Assembly (NCBI GenBank): GCA_024742355.1
Contig: JANSYM010000003.1
Span: forward strand, 201,351 to 265,350
DNA from: Hyphomonadaceae bacterium
GTDB lineage: Bacteria; Pseudomonadota; Alphaproteobacteria; Caulobacterales; Hyphomonadaceae
DNA: 64,000 bases
Direction of reading: 5' to 3'
Both the position numbers and the translations under genes were made by a program. Positions 55,153 through 64,000 of the stretch are shown in pieces. Below the pieces are notes generated by a model. That model was given only the letters and a program-made list of their open reading frames with translations. It was not told the DNA's origin and ran no database searches. The stretch's first letter is position 1, and each line of letters starts with the position of its first letter.

Positions 55153-57018
55153 ATGTCCGATTTCCTGCTTCTCGCTTTCATCCTGTTATGCGCCGGGATT
55201 ATCGCCGTCCCGATCGCGACGCGCCTGAAGCTGGGCTCGGTACTCGGCTACCTGATTGCCGGCATCTGTATCAGTCCGCTGCTCGGCCTGTTGCAGGTCG
55301 ATGTCATCGCGATCCAGCATTTTGCCGAGTTTGGTGTCGTCATGATGCTTTTCCTGGTCGGGCTTGAGCTCGAGCCGAAGCTGCTTTGGCAGATGCGCAA
55401 TCGCCTGATGGGACTGGGCGGCGGGCAGGTTTTGTTGACCATGATCCTGGTCATGTCAGTGGCCATGGCGTTCGGGCAGCCGTGGAATATTGCGCTGGTG
55501 ATTGGCATGATCCTGGCGCTGTCCTCGACCGCGATTGTTCTGCAAACCCTGAACGAAAAGGGTCTGATGAAGAGCGACGGGGGCCAGGCCGGCTTCTCGG
55601 TCCTGTTGTTCCAGGACATTGCGGTGATCCCGATGCTGGCTCTGCTGCCGCTGCTGGCTTTTCCGGAAGTGGCGCAACTGACCGCCGGTTCCGAGGGCGG
55701 CGAGCATGCCAGCCTGAGCATCGTAGACGGTCTGAATGGCTGGCAGACCATGTTGGTCACAGTCGGCGCGGTCGCGGTTGTGATCCTGGGCGGAAACTAT
55801 CTGACGCGCCCGGTGTTCCGTTTTGTCGCCAGCGCCAATCTGCGCGAATTGTTCACGGCCACTGCGCTGGTCATGGTTATCGGCATAGCGCTGTTAATGA
55901 CGGTGGTGGGCCTGTCCCCAGCGCTCGGGACCTTCCTGGCCGGGGTTGTCCTGGCCAACTCGGAATACCGCCACGAGCTGGAATCCGACATTGATCCGTT
56001 CCGTGGACTGCTGCTCGGCCTGTTTTTCATTACCGTCGGAGCGAGCATCGATTTCGGCCTGCTGTCGCAATCCTTCGGCATCGTCATCAGCATGACCATG
56101 GGGCTGATCCTGCTGAAAGCGCTCGTCCTGTTCCTCCTGGGCACGATCTTCAAGATTCGCGGGGCGCAGCGCTGGCTGTTCACGCTGGCCCTGGCGCAGG
56201 CCGGGGAGTTCGGCTTTGTCCTGCTCTCTTTCACCACAGCGAACGGCATCCTACCGGACCCGATAGCCGATCAGTTGCTGCTGGTGGTTGCCCTCTCCAT
56301 GCTGATCACGCCGCTTCTGTTCATCCTCTATGACCAGATTGTTGCTGGCATCTATTCGCGCGGGCAGGAGCCGGAAGCCGATGAAATCACCGAGGATAAT
56401 GGCATCATCATTGCCGGTCGGGGACGGATCGGCGGCATAGTCGATCGCATGTTGCGCACCGCAGGCTACACCTCGACCGTGATCGATTACAGCTCCAAAC
56501 AGCTCGACATGTTGCGTATGTTTGGCGTCAGCCACGCCTATTTCGGCGATGCGACACGGCCTGATCTGTTGCACGCGGCCGGGATCGACAAGGCCAGGCT
56601 GTTAATCGTCACGATTGATGACAAGGAACAGATTACCGAACTCGTCTCCTATGCGGCGCGCAATTATCCGAACCTGCACATCATCGCGCGCGCCGTGGAT
56701 CGTCATCACGTGTATGAGCTCTGGGCGCATGGCTGCCGCGATATTATCCGGGAAACCTATGACAGTTCCTTGCGCATCGGGCGCTCGGCCTTTGAGGCCA
56801 TGGGAGTCCCTCGCGAGGCCGCTGACGAGATGAAAATGGCCTTCCACGAGATGGACCAGCAATCCATGATCGAAGTGGCTGATGTCTACGATATCGAGAT
56901 CCCGGCGCACGAAAACGAAGCCTATATCACCCGCGTCCGCGAGCGGGCGGAGGCCTGGGAAGCCGAGCTGCATGACCGGATGATGGAGATCATGGAAGAC
57001 GAACCGGAAAAGGCCTGA
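55153..57018 (+). CDS. KefC-type monovalent cation:proton antiporter
   Basis: A 621-residue CPA2 antiporter. About 12 membrane segments (1-380; LVGLELEPKLLWQMR, the conserved LVVALSMLITPLLF) precede a TrkA-N regulatory domain (NGIIIAGRGRIGGIVDRML, about 413-431; then FGDATRPDLL) and a C-terminal helical tail. It probably exports K+ or Na+ in exchange for H+. The ATG at 55153 is preferred over the frame open upstream, which covers unrelated sequence. Downstream are a small protein and the clp genes. Confidence 0.9.
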   Translation: MSDFLLLAFILLCAGIIAVPIATRLKLGSVLGYLIAGICISPLLGLLQVDVIAIQHFAEFGVVMMLFLVGLELEPKLLWQMRNRLMGLGGGQVLLTMILVMSVAMAFGQPWNIALVIGMILALSSTAIVLQTLNEKGLMKSDGGQAGFSVLLFQDIAVIPMLALLPLLAFPEVAQLTAGSEGGEHASLSIVDGLNGWQTMLVTVGAVAVVILGGNYLTRPVFRFVASANLRELFTATALVMVIGIALLMTVVGLSPALGTFLAGVVLANSEYRHELESDIDPFRGLLLGLFFITVGASIDFGLLSQSFGIVISMTMGLILLKALVLFLLGTIFKIRGAQRWLFTLALAQAGEFGFVLLSFTTANGILPDPIADQLLLVVALSMLITPLLFILYDQIVAGIYSRGQEPEADEITEDNGIIIAGRGRIGGIVDRMLRTAGYTSTVIDYSSKQLDMLRMFGVSHAYFGDATRPDLLHAAGIDKARLLIVTIDDKEQITELVSYAARNYPNLHIIARAVDRHHVYELWAHGCRDIIRETYDSSLRIGRSAFEAMGVPREAADEMKMAFHEMDQQSMIEVADVYDIEIPAHENEAYITRVRERAEAWEAELHDRMMEIMEDEPEKA

Positions 57019-57229
57019 CCTGGCGTTTTCGCCGGAAACGCTTGACCTTTGCTGGAAATCTCGCGTAAGGGAGCGCCTCGGTTGAGGCGCCTGCCGCTCG
57101 CTGGACTCACGTCCCTGGTGAAGACCTCCCGGTTTATCCGGCCTATCGCAGACCATTTCACACCCGGTCTGGCGGCAATGCGAGCCCCGCCCTTTGCAGG
57201 ACCAAATGGATTTGTGAAAGGATTCTGTG

Positions 57230-57670
57230 ATGACACATCACATCTATACGCGTGTGCAGGCGAAAGCCCGGGCGCGCGAGTTGAAAGCCAGAAGCGAAAC
57301 GGGCCTGACCTATGCGTCGGCGCTGGAACAGGTCGCCCACGAGATGGGGTTTCGCGACTGGAACACCGCCGCGGCGCGGCTGTCGAATGAACCTGAAGCG
57401 TGTTGGCAGATCGGCGAACGCGTCAGCGGGGCCTACCTGAAGCGCCCGTTCCATGGACGCGTGCACGCGGTGCGCGAACTGCATGATGGCGCCGGCTATG
57501 AACTGACGCTGCACCTTGATGAGCCGGTGGACGTGGTTGACTGGGAGAGTTTCTCAGCGCTTCGACAGCGTGTGACGTCTTATGTTTCACCCGAGGGCGT
57601 GTCCTGGCTCAAGACCAGTGACGGCGTTCCGCACCTGACCGTGGCACGGGAGAATGCGTTCGCGGTTTAA
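57230..57670 (+). CDS. Glyoxalase-superfamily-annotated small protein
   Basis: A 146-residue cytoplasmic protein of a family usually named glyoxalase superfamily protein. It starts MTHHIYTRVQAKARARELKA and has SALEQVAHEMGFRDWNTAAARL (about 28-49), then a C-terminal beta-rich region (GRVHAVRELHDGAGYELTLHLDEPVDVVDWE). The ATG at 57230 is preferred over the GTG at 57227; GAAAGGA precedes it. Its enzymatic role is unknown. A possible shared repeat/terminator follows. Confidence 0.75.
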   Translation: MTHHIYTRVQAKARARELKARSETGLTYASALEQVAHEMGFRDWNTAAARLSNEPEACWQIGERVSGAYLKRPFHGRVHAVRELHDGAGYELTLHLDEPVDVVDWESFSALRQRVTSYVSPEGVSWLKTSDGVPHLTVARENAFAV

Positions 57671-57686
57671 TGTACCAAATATAGTT

Positions 57687-57721
57687 CGCCCTCATCCTGA
57701 ACGTGTCGAAGGACGAGGGCG
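57687..57721. terminator. Hairpin and possible dispersed repeat between small gene and clpA
   Basis: CGCCCTCATCCT (57687-57698) pairs with AGGACGAGGGCG (57710-57721), 11 of 12 positions, across an 11-base loop. It can serve as a bidirectional terminator for the convergent gene and clpA. The loop sequence GAACGTGTCGA with the flanking ATCCT/AGGA resembles a common alphaproteobacterial intergenic repeat; that resemblance is from memory. Confidence 0.55.
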
Positions 57722-57743
57722 AGCTTGAACACTCAAGAGAAAA

Positions 57744-60062
57744 TCAGACCTTTTCAGGCTTGCCTTTTCCAGGGGTCTTTGGCTTGCGCTTGGCTGGCTT
57801 GTCTTCGACATATTTGAAGGTCAGTTCGTCAGCCTTCTTGTCGTGGCCAATCTTGACCGTGCCGCCTTTAGACAGCTTCCCGAACAGAAGCTCTTCCGCC
57901 ATCGGCTTCTTCACATATTCGGAGATGATCCGCGCCAATGGACGCGCCCCGAATTCTGAGTCGAAGCCGCGTTTTGCGAGCCAGTCGCGGGCTGGGTTAG
58001 AGAGTTCGATCGTGACATTGCGGTCAGCCAGCTGAACTTCCAGCTGCAGCACGAACTTCTCGACCACACGCTCGATAATCTCTGGCGTCAGACCGCCGAA
58101 GGTGATGACCGCGTCGAGGCGGTTGCGGAATTCCGGCGTGAACAGGCGCTTCAGCGCTTCTTCCTGCTCGTCATCCTTGCGACCGCGGCCGAAGCCAATC
58201 GAGTTCTTGGCCGCATCCGAGGCGCCGGCATTCGTGGTCATGACCAGAATGACATTGCGGAAATCGACCTTGCGGCCATTGGCATCCGTAAGCGTGCCAT
58301 TGTCCATCACTTGCAGCAGGACATTGAACAGGTCCGGGTGGGCTTTTTCGATCTCGTCCAACAGCACGACCGAGTGTGGGTGCTGCATCACGGCATCGGT
58401 GAGCAGGCCACCTTCATCATAACCGACATAGCCAGGAGGGGCACCGATCAGGCGTGAGATGGAGTGACGTTCCATATATTCCGACATGTCGAACCGGTGC
58501 AGCTCGACGCCGAGAATGGAGGCCAGCTGACGCGTGACCTCGGTCTTGCCGACGCCGGTCGGGCCGGTGAACAGGTAAGAGCCAATGGGCTTGTTCGGCT
58601 CGCGCAGGCCGGCGCGTGAAAGCTTGATGGCGCTGGACAGGGCATCGATCGCCTGTTCCTGGCCAAACACAACCCGCTTGAGGTCGGCTTCGAGCGACTT
58701 GATCGCCTGAGCATCGTCCTTGGTCACCTGTTTCGGCGGGATGCGGGCAATCTTGGCAACGATGGCTTCGATTTCCTTCACGCCAATGGTCTTGCGACGC
58801 TTGCTCTCCGGAACCAGCCACTGCGTGGCGCCAGCTTCGTCGATGACGTCGATGGCCTTGTCCGGCAATTTGCGGTCAGTCATGTAGCGGGCCGAGAGTT
58901 CAACTGCGGCGCGGATCGCATCATTGGTGTAGCGCAGGCCGTGGAAGTCTTCGAATGTGGCCTTCAGGCCAGTCAGGATCTTCACCGCATCTTCGACATT
59001 TGGTTCGACCACATCAATCTTGCGGAACCGGCGCGACAGGGCGCGGTCTTTTTCGAAATGCTGTTTGTATTCTTTGAAGGTCGTCGAGCCCATGCAGCGG
59101 ACTTCGCCATTCTGCAGCGCTGGCTTCAGCAGGTTGGACGCATCCATGGCGCCGCCTGAAGTGGCACCGGCACCGATAATGGTATGGATCTCATCAATGA
59201 ACAGAATGCCTTTATCCTGTTCGCCTATCTCTTTCATGACCGCTTTCAGGCGTTCTTCGAAATCGCCGCGATAGCGCGTGCCGGCGAGCAGGGCGCCCAT
59301 GTCGAGAGCCCAGATGACAGCATCGTTCAGGATTTCCGGCACTTCGCCATTGACGATCATGCGGGCGAGCCCTTCGGCGATCGCGGTTTTGCCAACGCCG
59401 GGGTCGCCGACCAGGATCGGGTTGTTCTTGGCTCGGCGGCACAGCACTTCGATGCAGCGTTCGACCTCCAGCTGGCGTCCGATCAGCGGATCGATCTTAC
59501 CCTGCTTGGCCTTTTCATTGAGGTTGACGCAATACGCATCCAGCGCCTCGCTTTGCGGGGCATTTGGCGGAATCTCTTCCTGTTCAGCGCCGCGCGGTGT
59601 CGATGGCCGGTTCTGCCCCGGCACTTTCGACACGCCATGACTGACATAATTCACCGCATCGTAACGGGTCATGTCCTGCTCCTGCAGGAAGTAGGTCGCG
59701 TGGCTTTCGCGCTCGGAGAAGATCGAGATCAGGATATTGGCGCCCGATACTTCGTCACGGCCTGAACTTTCGACATGCAGCACGGCGCGCTGGACCACGC
59801 GCTGGAAGGCGGCTGTCGGCTGGACTCGGCCCGACGGATTCTCGGTGATCAGGCTGGACAGGTCTTCATCGATATATTGTTCCAGCGCCTGTTTGAGCGA
59901 GGCAATGTCGACCTTGCAGGCGCTCATCACTTCGATGGCGTCTTCATCATCGGTTAGCGCCAGCAGCAAGTGTTCAAGCGTGGCATATTCGTGTTGGCGC
60001 TCGCCCGCTGCCGTAAGGGCGCGTTCGAGGGCGTTTTCGAGACTAGGGGTTAAGCTTGGCAT
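57744..60062 (-). CDS. clpA: ATP-dependent Clp protease ATPase subunit ClpA
   Basis: A 772-residue AAA+ unfoldase. The N-terminal Clp_N repeat domain covers 1-145. The first AAA+ module has Walker A GDPGVGKT (219-226) and the second GPTGVGKT (about 500-507). The ClpP-binding loop carries IGF in NSIGFGRG, as expected for ClpA and not ClpB or ClpC. It unfolds substrates for ClpP degradation. It is immediately downstream of clpS, 9 bases, as usual. Confidence 0.97.
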   Translation of the reverse strand: MPSLTPSLENALERALTAAGERQHEYATLEHLLLALTDDEDAIEVMSACKVDIASLKQALEQYIDEDLSSLITENPSGRVQPTAAFQRVVQRAVLHVESSGRDEVSGANILISIFSERESHATYFLQEQDMTRYDAVNYVSHGVSKVPGQNRPSTPRGAEQEEIPPNAPQSEALDAYCVNLNEKAKQGKIDPLIGRQLEVERCIEVLCRRAKNNPILVGDPGVGKTAIAEGLARMIVNGEVPEILNDAVIWALDMGALLAGTRYRGDFEERLKAVMKEIGEQDKGILFIDEIHTIIGAGATSGGAMDASNLLKPALQNGEVRCMGSTTFKEYKQHFEKDRALSRRFRKIDVVEPNVEDAVKILTGLKATFEDFHGLRYTNDAIRAAVELSARYMTDRKLPDKAIDVIDEAGATQWLVPESKRRKTIGVKEIEAIVAKIARIPPKQVTKDDAQAIKSLEADLKRVVFGQEQAIDALSSAIKLSRAGLREPNKPIGSYLFTGPTGVGKTEVTRQLASILGVELHRFDMSEYMERHSISRLIGAPPGYVGYDEGGLLTDAVMQHPHSVVLLDEIEKAHPDLFNVLLQVMDNGTLTDANGRKVDFRNVILVMTTNAGASDAAKNSIGFGRGRKDDEQEEALKRLFTPEFRNRLDAVITFGGLTPEIIERVVEKFVLQLEVQLADRNVTIELSNPARDWLAKRGFDSEFGARPLARIISEYVKKPMAEELLFGKLSKGGTVKIGHDKKADELTFKYVEDKPAKRKPKTPGKGKPEKV

Positions 60063-60071
60063 GTGTGTCTC

Positions 60072-60449
60072 CTAGTCCTCTTTTTCCATCGTACATTGCA
60101 ATGGGTGTTCATTGCGGCGCGCCATGTCCATGACCTGGGCGACTTTCGTTTCGGCAACTTCATATGTGTAGACACCGCAGACGCCGACACCTTTCTGGTG
60201 AACGTGCAGCATAATCCGAGTCGCCTGTTCCCGGCTCTTGCCGAAAAAGCGCTCCAGGATCAGGACCACAAACTCCATGGGCGTGTAATCATCATTCAGG
60301 ATCAAGACCCGGTACATGCTCGGTTTTTTCGTGCGGACGCGGGTCTTGGTGGCAATTCCAAGACCACCTTCATCGCCTCCATCAGGGCCGGTAGGGCCTT
60401 GCGGACCTTCGGGATCTGAGAGCGTTATGCGGTCGATTCTGATAGACAT
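60072..60449 (-). CDS. clpS: ClpS adaptor protein
   Basis: A 125-residue N-degron adaptor that delivers substrates to ClpA. An alphaproteobacterial N-terminal extension precedes the core with [11 protein letters not shown] (about 52-62), [33 protein letters not shown] and the terminal CTMEKED. It lies directly before clpA, with a 9-base gap, as a typical two-gene operon. Confidence 0.97.
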   Translation of the reverse strand: MSIRIDRITLSDPEGPQGPTGPDGGDEGGLGIATKTRVRTKKPSMYRVLILNDDYTPMEFVVLILERFFGKSREQATRIMLHVHQKGVGVCGVYTYEVAETKVAQVMDMARRNEHPLQCTMEKED

Positions 60450-60524
60450 GGCCTAGAAGATAAGCGTTCCTTTCGGTTTGTGTAGACTGGCGCTGACTTG
60501 CCGTAGGATCAAGCCAGAATTTGA

Positions 60525-60920
60525 TCAATATGTGTTCACGCTTCGAATTAATTCCTTCACGCGTTTGCGATTGGCGCCAAGGTCGGAATAGCCAACCCGT
60601 GAGCGCGAATAAATCGCGAATGTGGCCTTGCCTTCATTGACGGGAATGATCTCGATATCGACATCATCCTTGAAACGCATCAAACCCGTCGTCGCCACGA
60701 ACTTTATCCGCAGGTTTTCCGGGTCGGCTTCAAAGTCTCCGAACCGCCGCTCCGAGGCGATAACTTCGCTCATTCTGGAGAACAGGCCGCGCCCGGTCAT
60801 GGCCATCACAGGCGGGGCGAAATCCGGCTCTGCGGCCAGGCAGTGATTCTCAGGCGCCGCCAGACAGGTATTGGGTTTGGGCGGGCGTTTCAGCGATTTG
60901 AAGGAAATGAAATCAGTCAT
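60525..60920 (-). CDS. DUF1499 domain protein
   Basis: A 131-residue soluble protein of the DUF1499 family. It has PPKPNTCLAAPENHCLA (about 14-30) and the C-terminal FAIYSRSRVGYSDLGANRKRVKELI (about 101-125). No signal peptide is seen. Members are often small, uncharacterised proteins, sometimes in energy-related contexts. It is oriented like the clp genes, with 75 bases between. Confidence 0.82.
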   Translation of the reverse strand: MTDFISFKSLKRPPKPNTCLAAPENHCLAAEPDFAPPVMAMTGRGLFSRMSEVIASERRFGDFEADPENLRIKFVATTGLMRFKDDVDIEIIPVNEGKATFAIYSRSRVGYSDLGANRKRVKELIRSVNTY

Positions 60921-61040
60921 GGTGGCCCGAGCTTGCCGGAAGTTGACCGGTTTGTCAGGTGCCTAAACTGCAAGCGCCGGGCGTTTCCACCCGGCGCGTA
61001 CATGTCCGCGCAGTCTGGCGCGGCGCAGGGGAGGGGACGC

Positions 61041-61457
61041 TTATGCGTCCGCTGCTTTCTTGGCGACCTTCTTGGCTTGCTTGGCCAGGGGCGCAAATGC
61101 TTCGCGCATCGTGTCGGCATAAACTTCAGATAGTTCGTTGAAACCCTTGAGATTGTTCTCAAAAGCCGACTTCACGAATCCGGTCTGTACGGTCATCGCT
61201 TCGGACAGCGTGCCAGCCTCGGACAGTTTCTTGCCGGTCTCAACCGACAAGGCCATTTGCTGCTTGAGGTGATCCATCACGGCTTGTCCGGCTTCCTGCA
61301 TGCCTTTGACAGAGGCGCGGGTGCTGGCAGTGGACGCTTCCATGGCGCTGCGGGCAAGCGTGCCCATCGAATCCTGGTTCGGAAACAGTCCGGCAAAAGC
61401 GTCAGCGTCGAAGCCGCGGAATGGAAAAGCGAAAGGTGATGAAGGTGTGGCAGTCAT
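61041..61457 (-). CDS. Phasin family protein
   Basis: A 138-residue phasin-type protein that coats polyhydroxyalkanoate granules. The N-terminal PFAFPFRGFDADAFAGLFPN precedes a long amphipathic helical body (STRASVKGMQEAGQAVMDHLKQQM, then FVKSAFENNLKGFNELSEVYADTM) and a Lys/Ala-rich C terminus (KQAKKVAKKAADA). A palindrome TTGTGC-ACT-GCACAA lies 63 bases upstream of the start, plausible as a PhaR operator. Confidence 0.88.
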   Translation of the reverse strand: MTATPSSPFAFPFRGFDADAFAGLFPNQDSMGTLARSAMEASTASTRASVKGMQEAGQAVMDHLKQQMALSVETGKKLSEAGTLSEAMTVQTGFVKSAFENNLKGFNELSEVYADTMREAFAPLAKQAKKVAKKAADA

Positions 61458-61519
61458 GTTCCAGATCCCTTGTTTACGTCACGGAATATATGCCGGGATT
61501 ACGCGGTTGCAACAAAAAA

Positions 61520-61534
61520 TTGTGCACTGCACAA
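61520..61534. promoter_or_regulatory. Palindrome upstream of the phasin, possible PhaR operator
   Basis: TTGTGC-ACT-GCACAA is a perfect inverted repeat in the gap between the phasin and DacA genes, 63 bases upstream of the phasin start. It contains TGC-N3-GCA, matching the core of the CTGC-N3-GCAG pattern known for PhaR sites in alphaproteobacteria. Function is inferred; no phaR gene is in the window. Confidence 0.5.
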
Positions 61535-61666
61535 AATTAAGATTGCGGTAACGAAATCGGCATGAATCCTAACAGAAAAGCCATGTGCATTTACCTCTAG
61601 CTAACCTTATGAATCGATCCTACTGTTTCCCGGGATGTCGGGGTAAGCTCATTTGGAGACCCGTGC

Positions 61667-62641
61667 ATGTCCGTTGGTTTTTCTACGTTTTCGATCAAAG
61701 CCGCTCTGGCCGCCGGAACCTTTCTGGCATTTGGAACCGTATCGACCGCGTCTGCCGAAAAATACGCCTCGATCGTCATCGATCTGGAAACCGACCAGGT
61801 CCTGCACGCGCGCCATGCGGATGCGCCGCGATACCCGGCCTCACTGACCAAGGCGATGACGCTCTACATGCTGTTCGACGCGATGAAGAGCGGTGAGGTG
61901 AAACTGTATGAGCGCTTGCCGGTTTCGCGCGCTGCTGCCAGTCAACCGCCATCCTCGCTGCGCCTGCGCGCGGGTTCCACCATCACCACCAAGGATGCGA
62001 TCAATGCGCTGATCACCAAGTCCGCGAATGATGTCGCCGTGGTTGTCGCGGAACGTCTCGGCGGCACTGAACAACGCTTTGCGACCCTGATGACGGCAAA
62101 AGCCACCGCAATGGGCATGGAAAGCACGACGTTCAAGAACGCGTCCGGCCTGCCTAATTCGCAACAGCTATCGACCGCTCGCGACATGTCCATCCTGGCC
62201 GAGCGCCTGCTCGAAGATCATGCTGATTATTACGGCTATTTCGCCAATACCAAGTTCAGCTGGGGCCGCGCCAATTACAAGAACCACAACAAGCTGATCG
62301 GCCGCGTCGTCGGCGTCGATGGTATCAAGACGGGCTATACGCGCGCGTCTGGTTTTAACCTGATGGCGAGCGCCAAGCGCCGCGGGCGCCGGGTCGTGGC
62401 GATCATGTTTGGCGGATCGACCGCACGCTCGCGCGACCAGCACGTCTCCGACCTGATCGAGGCGGCGTACAAGAGTTTCGAACAAGGCGACGAAGCCCCG
62501 GAATTGCGGATGCGTATGACCTTCAGCGATATCCAGCCGCCGGTAGACCCGGATGGCGCGGCTATGCCGGTCCTGAACGGACGTATTTTTGGCGCGAATG
62601 CTGTCGTCGCCGAAGGGGATGAAGGTTCCAAGCAAGACTAG
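61667..62641 (+). CDS. D-alanyl-D-alanine carboxypeptidase (DacA type)
   Basis: A 324-residue penicillin-binding carboxypeptidase trimming peptidoglycan. A signal peptide covers about 1-30 (ending ASA). Catalytic motifs: SLTK (59-62), SAN (119-121) and KTG (221-223). It lacks a long C-terminal membrane tail, so it may be soluble in the periplasm. It lies before a serine hydrolase, with 9 bases between. Confidence 0.94.
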   Translation: MSVGFSTFSIKAALAAGTFLAFGTVSTASAEKYASIVIDLETDQVLHARHADAPRYPASLTKAMTLYMLFDAMKSGEVKLYERLPVSRAAASQPPSSLRLRAGSTITTKDAINALITKSANDVAVVVAERLGGTEQRFATLMTAKATAMGMESTTFKNASGLPNSQQLSTARDMSILAERLLEDHADYYGYFANTKFSWGRANYKNHNKLIGRVVGVDGIKTGYTRASGFNLMASAKRRGRRVVAIMFGGSTARSRDQHVSDLIEAAYKSFEQGDEAPELRMRMTFSDIQPPVDPDGAAMPVLNGRIFGANAVVAEGDEGSKQD

Positions 62642-62650
62642 GAGGCGATC

Positions 62651-63823
62651 ATGCTCGCATTTCGTCTCTTCGGAGTATTCGCCGCCGCACTGATGCTGGC
62701 GGCGCAGTCTTTTGCCGCCCCGGTGGATCATGATGTGCTGGACGAGCGCCTGACCCGGCTTGCGGCTGACACCGAGATTGTTGGTCTGGCTGTTGCCGTG
62801 ATCGAAGATGGCGAAATTACTTTTGCGCGCGGCTATGGCGTCACCAGGTTTGACGGCGAGCCGGTCACTGACCAGACTGTGTTCCGCTGGGCATCCCTGT
62901 CAAAAGGCGTCGCCTCGACCGCCGTCGGCAAAATGGTCACCGATGGCCAGCTGGCGTTGTCTGATACGATCAGCAAGTTCAAGACGTCGCTGCGCCTGCC
63001 ACTCGGTGGCGAGAAAGTCGGCACATTGGATGATCTTCTGTCGCATCAGATCGGCATCGTCCCAAATGCTTATGATACGCGCCTCGAAGATGGCGGCGAT
63101 CCCGCGCAGATCCGCAAAGCGCTCGGCAAGCTGAAACGTACCTGCGTCGTTGGCGAATGCCACACCTATCAGAACGTCGCGTTCGACGCGATTGCGGAAG
63201 TCGTGGCTTCGGTCCGCGGCGTTGATTTTGAAGAAGTGGTCCGGCTCGACCTGTTTCAGCCATTGGGTATGCAGGATGCGAGCTATGGTCTCGAAGCCTT
63301 GCGGGGATCTTATTCCTGGGCGGAGCCGCATCGCAAACGCCGCGTCGACCCGAAACCGGTGCGCCGGACCGTGAACCGGTCCTATTACCGCGTGCCGGCG
63401 GCGGGCGGGGTCAATGGCTCGATCCGCGACCTGGCGCAGTTTGCCCGCGCGCAAATGGGCCTGGAACCTGAAATCCTGTCTCCGGATACGCTGGCGGAGC
63501 TGCATACGCCGCGCGTCTATACACGGCGCGAACAGTCCAGCATGAGCCGGCGCTATGGTGGGCACTTGCGAGATGCACGCTATGCACTTGGCTGGCGGGT
63601 CTACAAATATGGCAAACCAGGCTATCGCGTGGTTGGACATCGCGGCGCGGTGGATGGCTACCGGTCGATGATCCTGTTTGATCCGGAGCGCAATGCCGGG
63701 GTCGTCGCGCTGTGGAATTCAAACTCCCGCAAGCCGGTCGGAATACAGTTTGAAGTCATGGACATGGTCTATGGGCTGGACGCCAAGGACTGGCTGCAAC
63801 TGGATGCCGGCACGAGTGATTAA
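62651..63823 (+). CDS. Beta-lactamase-fold serine hydrolase
   Basis: A 390-residue serine hydrolase of the class C beta-lactamase/PBP-like fold. A signal peptide covers about 1-23. Active-site motifs: SLSK (S82, K85), YQN (Y173, N175) and HRG (about 334-336). It may be an esterase, peptidase or amidase; a true beta-lactamase role is not indicated. AGGAGG precedes the ATG, and it is closely spaced with the carboxypeptidase, suggesting a two-gene cell-wall operon. Confidence 0.92.
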   Translation: MLAFRLFGVFAAALMLAAQSFAAPVDHDVLDERLTRLAADTEIVGLAVAVIEDGEITFARGYGVTRFDGEPVTDQTVFRWASLSKGVASTAVGKMVTDGQLALSDTISKFKTSLRLPLGGEKVGTLDDLLSHQIGIVPNAYDTRLEDGGDPAQIRKALGKLKRTCVVGECHTYQNVAFDAIAEVVASVRGVDFEEVVRLDLFQPLGMQDASYGLEALRGSYSWAEPHRKRRVDPKPVRRTVNRSYYRVPAAGGVNGSIRDLAQFARAQMGLEPEILSPDTLAELHTPRVYTRREQSSMSRRYGGHLRDARYALGWRVYKYGKPGYRVVGHRGAVDGYRSMILFDPERNAGVVALWNSNSRKPVGIQFEVMDMVYGLDAKDWLQLDAGTSD

Positions 63824-64000
63824 GTGTCGGCGCTAAACAGCAGAAAACAATAACAAAATACTACTTAACCAAGAATATTTGAATATTCGAGGAGAAGTGG
63901 ATTTTTATCCATACCTGCTAGCGTTCCAGAATGTCTGCTGGCCGCGCACACTTCGAATCGACCAAGCTCGATATGTCTGAGCGTACAAGAATGCACGCCT

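Noticed and set aside
62900-63640. Minus-strand frame of 246 codons opposite the serine hydrolase
   Set aside because: No recognisable domain, and the plus-strand gene has intact SxxK, YxN and HxG motifs.

Overview
The window reads as Alphaproteobacteria, most likely a marine Hyphomonadaceae/Caulobacterales-type organism. The evidence is the clpS-clpA, phasin and D-Ala-D-Ala carboxypeptidase neighbourhood, a TonB receptor next to a TPR-sulfotransferase, and moderately high GC. This placement is inferred from gene content, not from a phylogenetic marker. Two parts differ in character: bases 1 to about 45,600 look like accessory DNA, and bases from about 45,600 to the end look like chromosomal backbone with higher GC.

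Region 1 (1-19,624) is a metabolic block. It holds an alpha/beta hydrolase divergent from L-serine dehydratase, a TRIC-type channel, two divergent paralogous double-SnoaL proteins, a GcvA-like LysR regulator, a TPR-sulfotransferase, a TonB-dependent receptor, a DUF3237 protein and a broken DUF418 gene. It then runs as one compact plus-strand series: SDR, quinone-oxidoreductase-like MDR, carboxylesterase B, BCCT transporter, 3-oxoacid CoA-transferase A and B, and an enoyl-CoA hydratase/HIBYL-CoA hydrolase-like protein. It looks like uptake (outer-membrane receptor plus BCCT carrier), ester cleavage, oxidation and CoA-dependent breakdown of an unidentified compound. A palindromic 16-mer (TTGCATTCGAATGCAA and near copies) sits in at least three intergenic sites and suggests a shared regulator encoded outside the window.

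Region 2 (about 20,068-45,598) is an integrative and conjugative element backbone. The mating-pair apparatus trbBCDEJLFGI lies on the minus strand, followed by DUF2274 and DUF736. The plus strand carries a DUF2285-type regulator, hipBA with three evenly spaced operators, unassigned membrane and coiled-coil genes, ardA, a large ParB-like protein, a second DUF736, an excisionase-like HTH, traF, a VirD2/RlxS relaxase, traG, a CopG-type protein, an HTH protein and a tyrosine integrase. The integrase reading frame ends inside a tRNA-CAT gene on the other strand. No second copy of the tRNA 3' end is visible to the left, so Region 1 may be cargo of the same element.

Region 3 (45,660-64,000) is chromosomal. 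It holds an uncharacterised secreted protein, an MscS channel, a fatty-acyl-CoA ligase, a lipoprotein glycerophosphodiesterase, ClpS-ClpA, a phasin, DUF1499, DacA-type carboxypeptidase and a serine hydrolase. Embedded in it (50,377-55,004) is the most unusual locus. A predicted transmembrane TIR protein carries a periplasmic formylglycine-generating-enzyme-like domain that lacks the usual active-site cysteines. It is divergent from a protein with two 2-TM hairpins resembling SLATT/DUF4231 effectors, and convergent with an alpha/beta hydrolase (DUF900) fused to an OmpA peptidoglycan-binding domain. I propose this as a candidate membrane-anchored TIR signalling or defence system.
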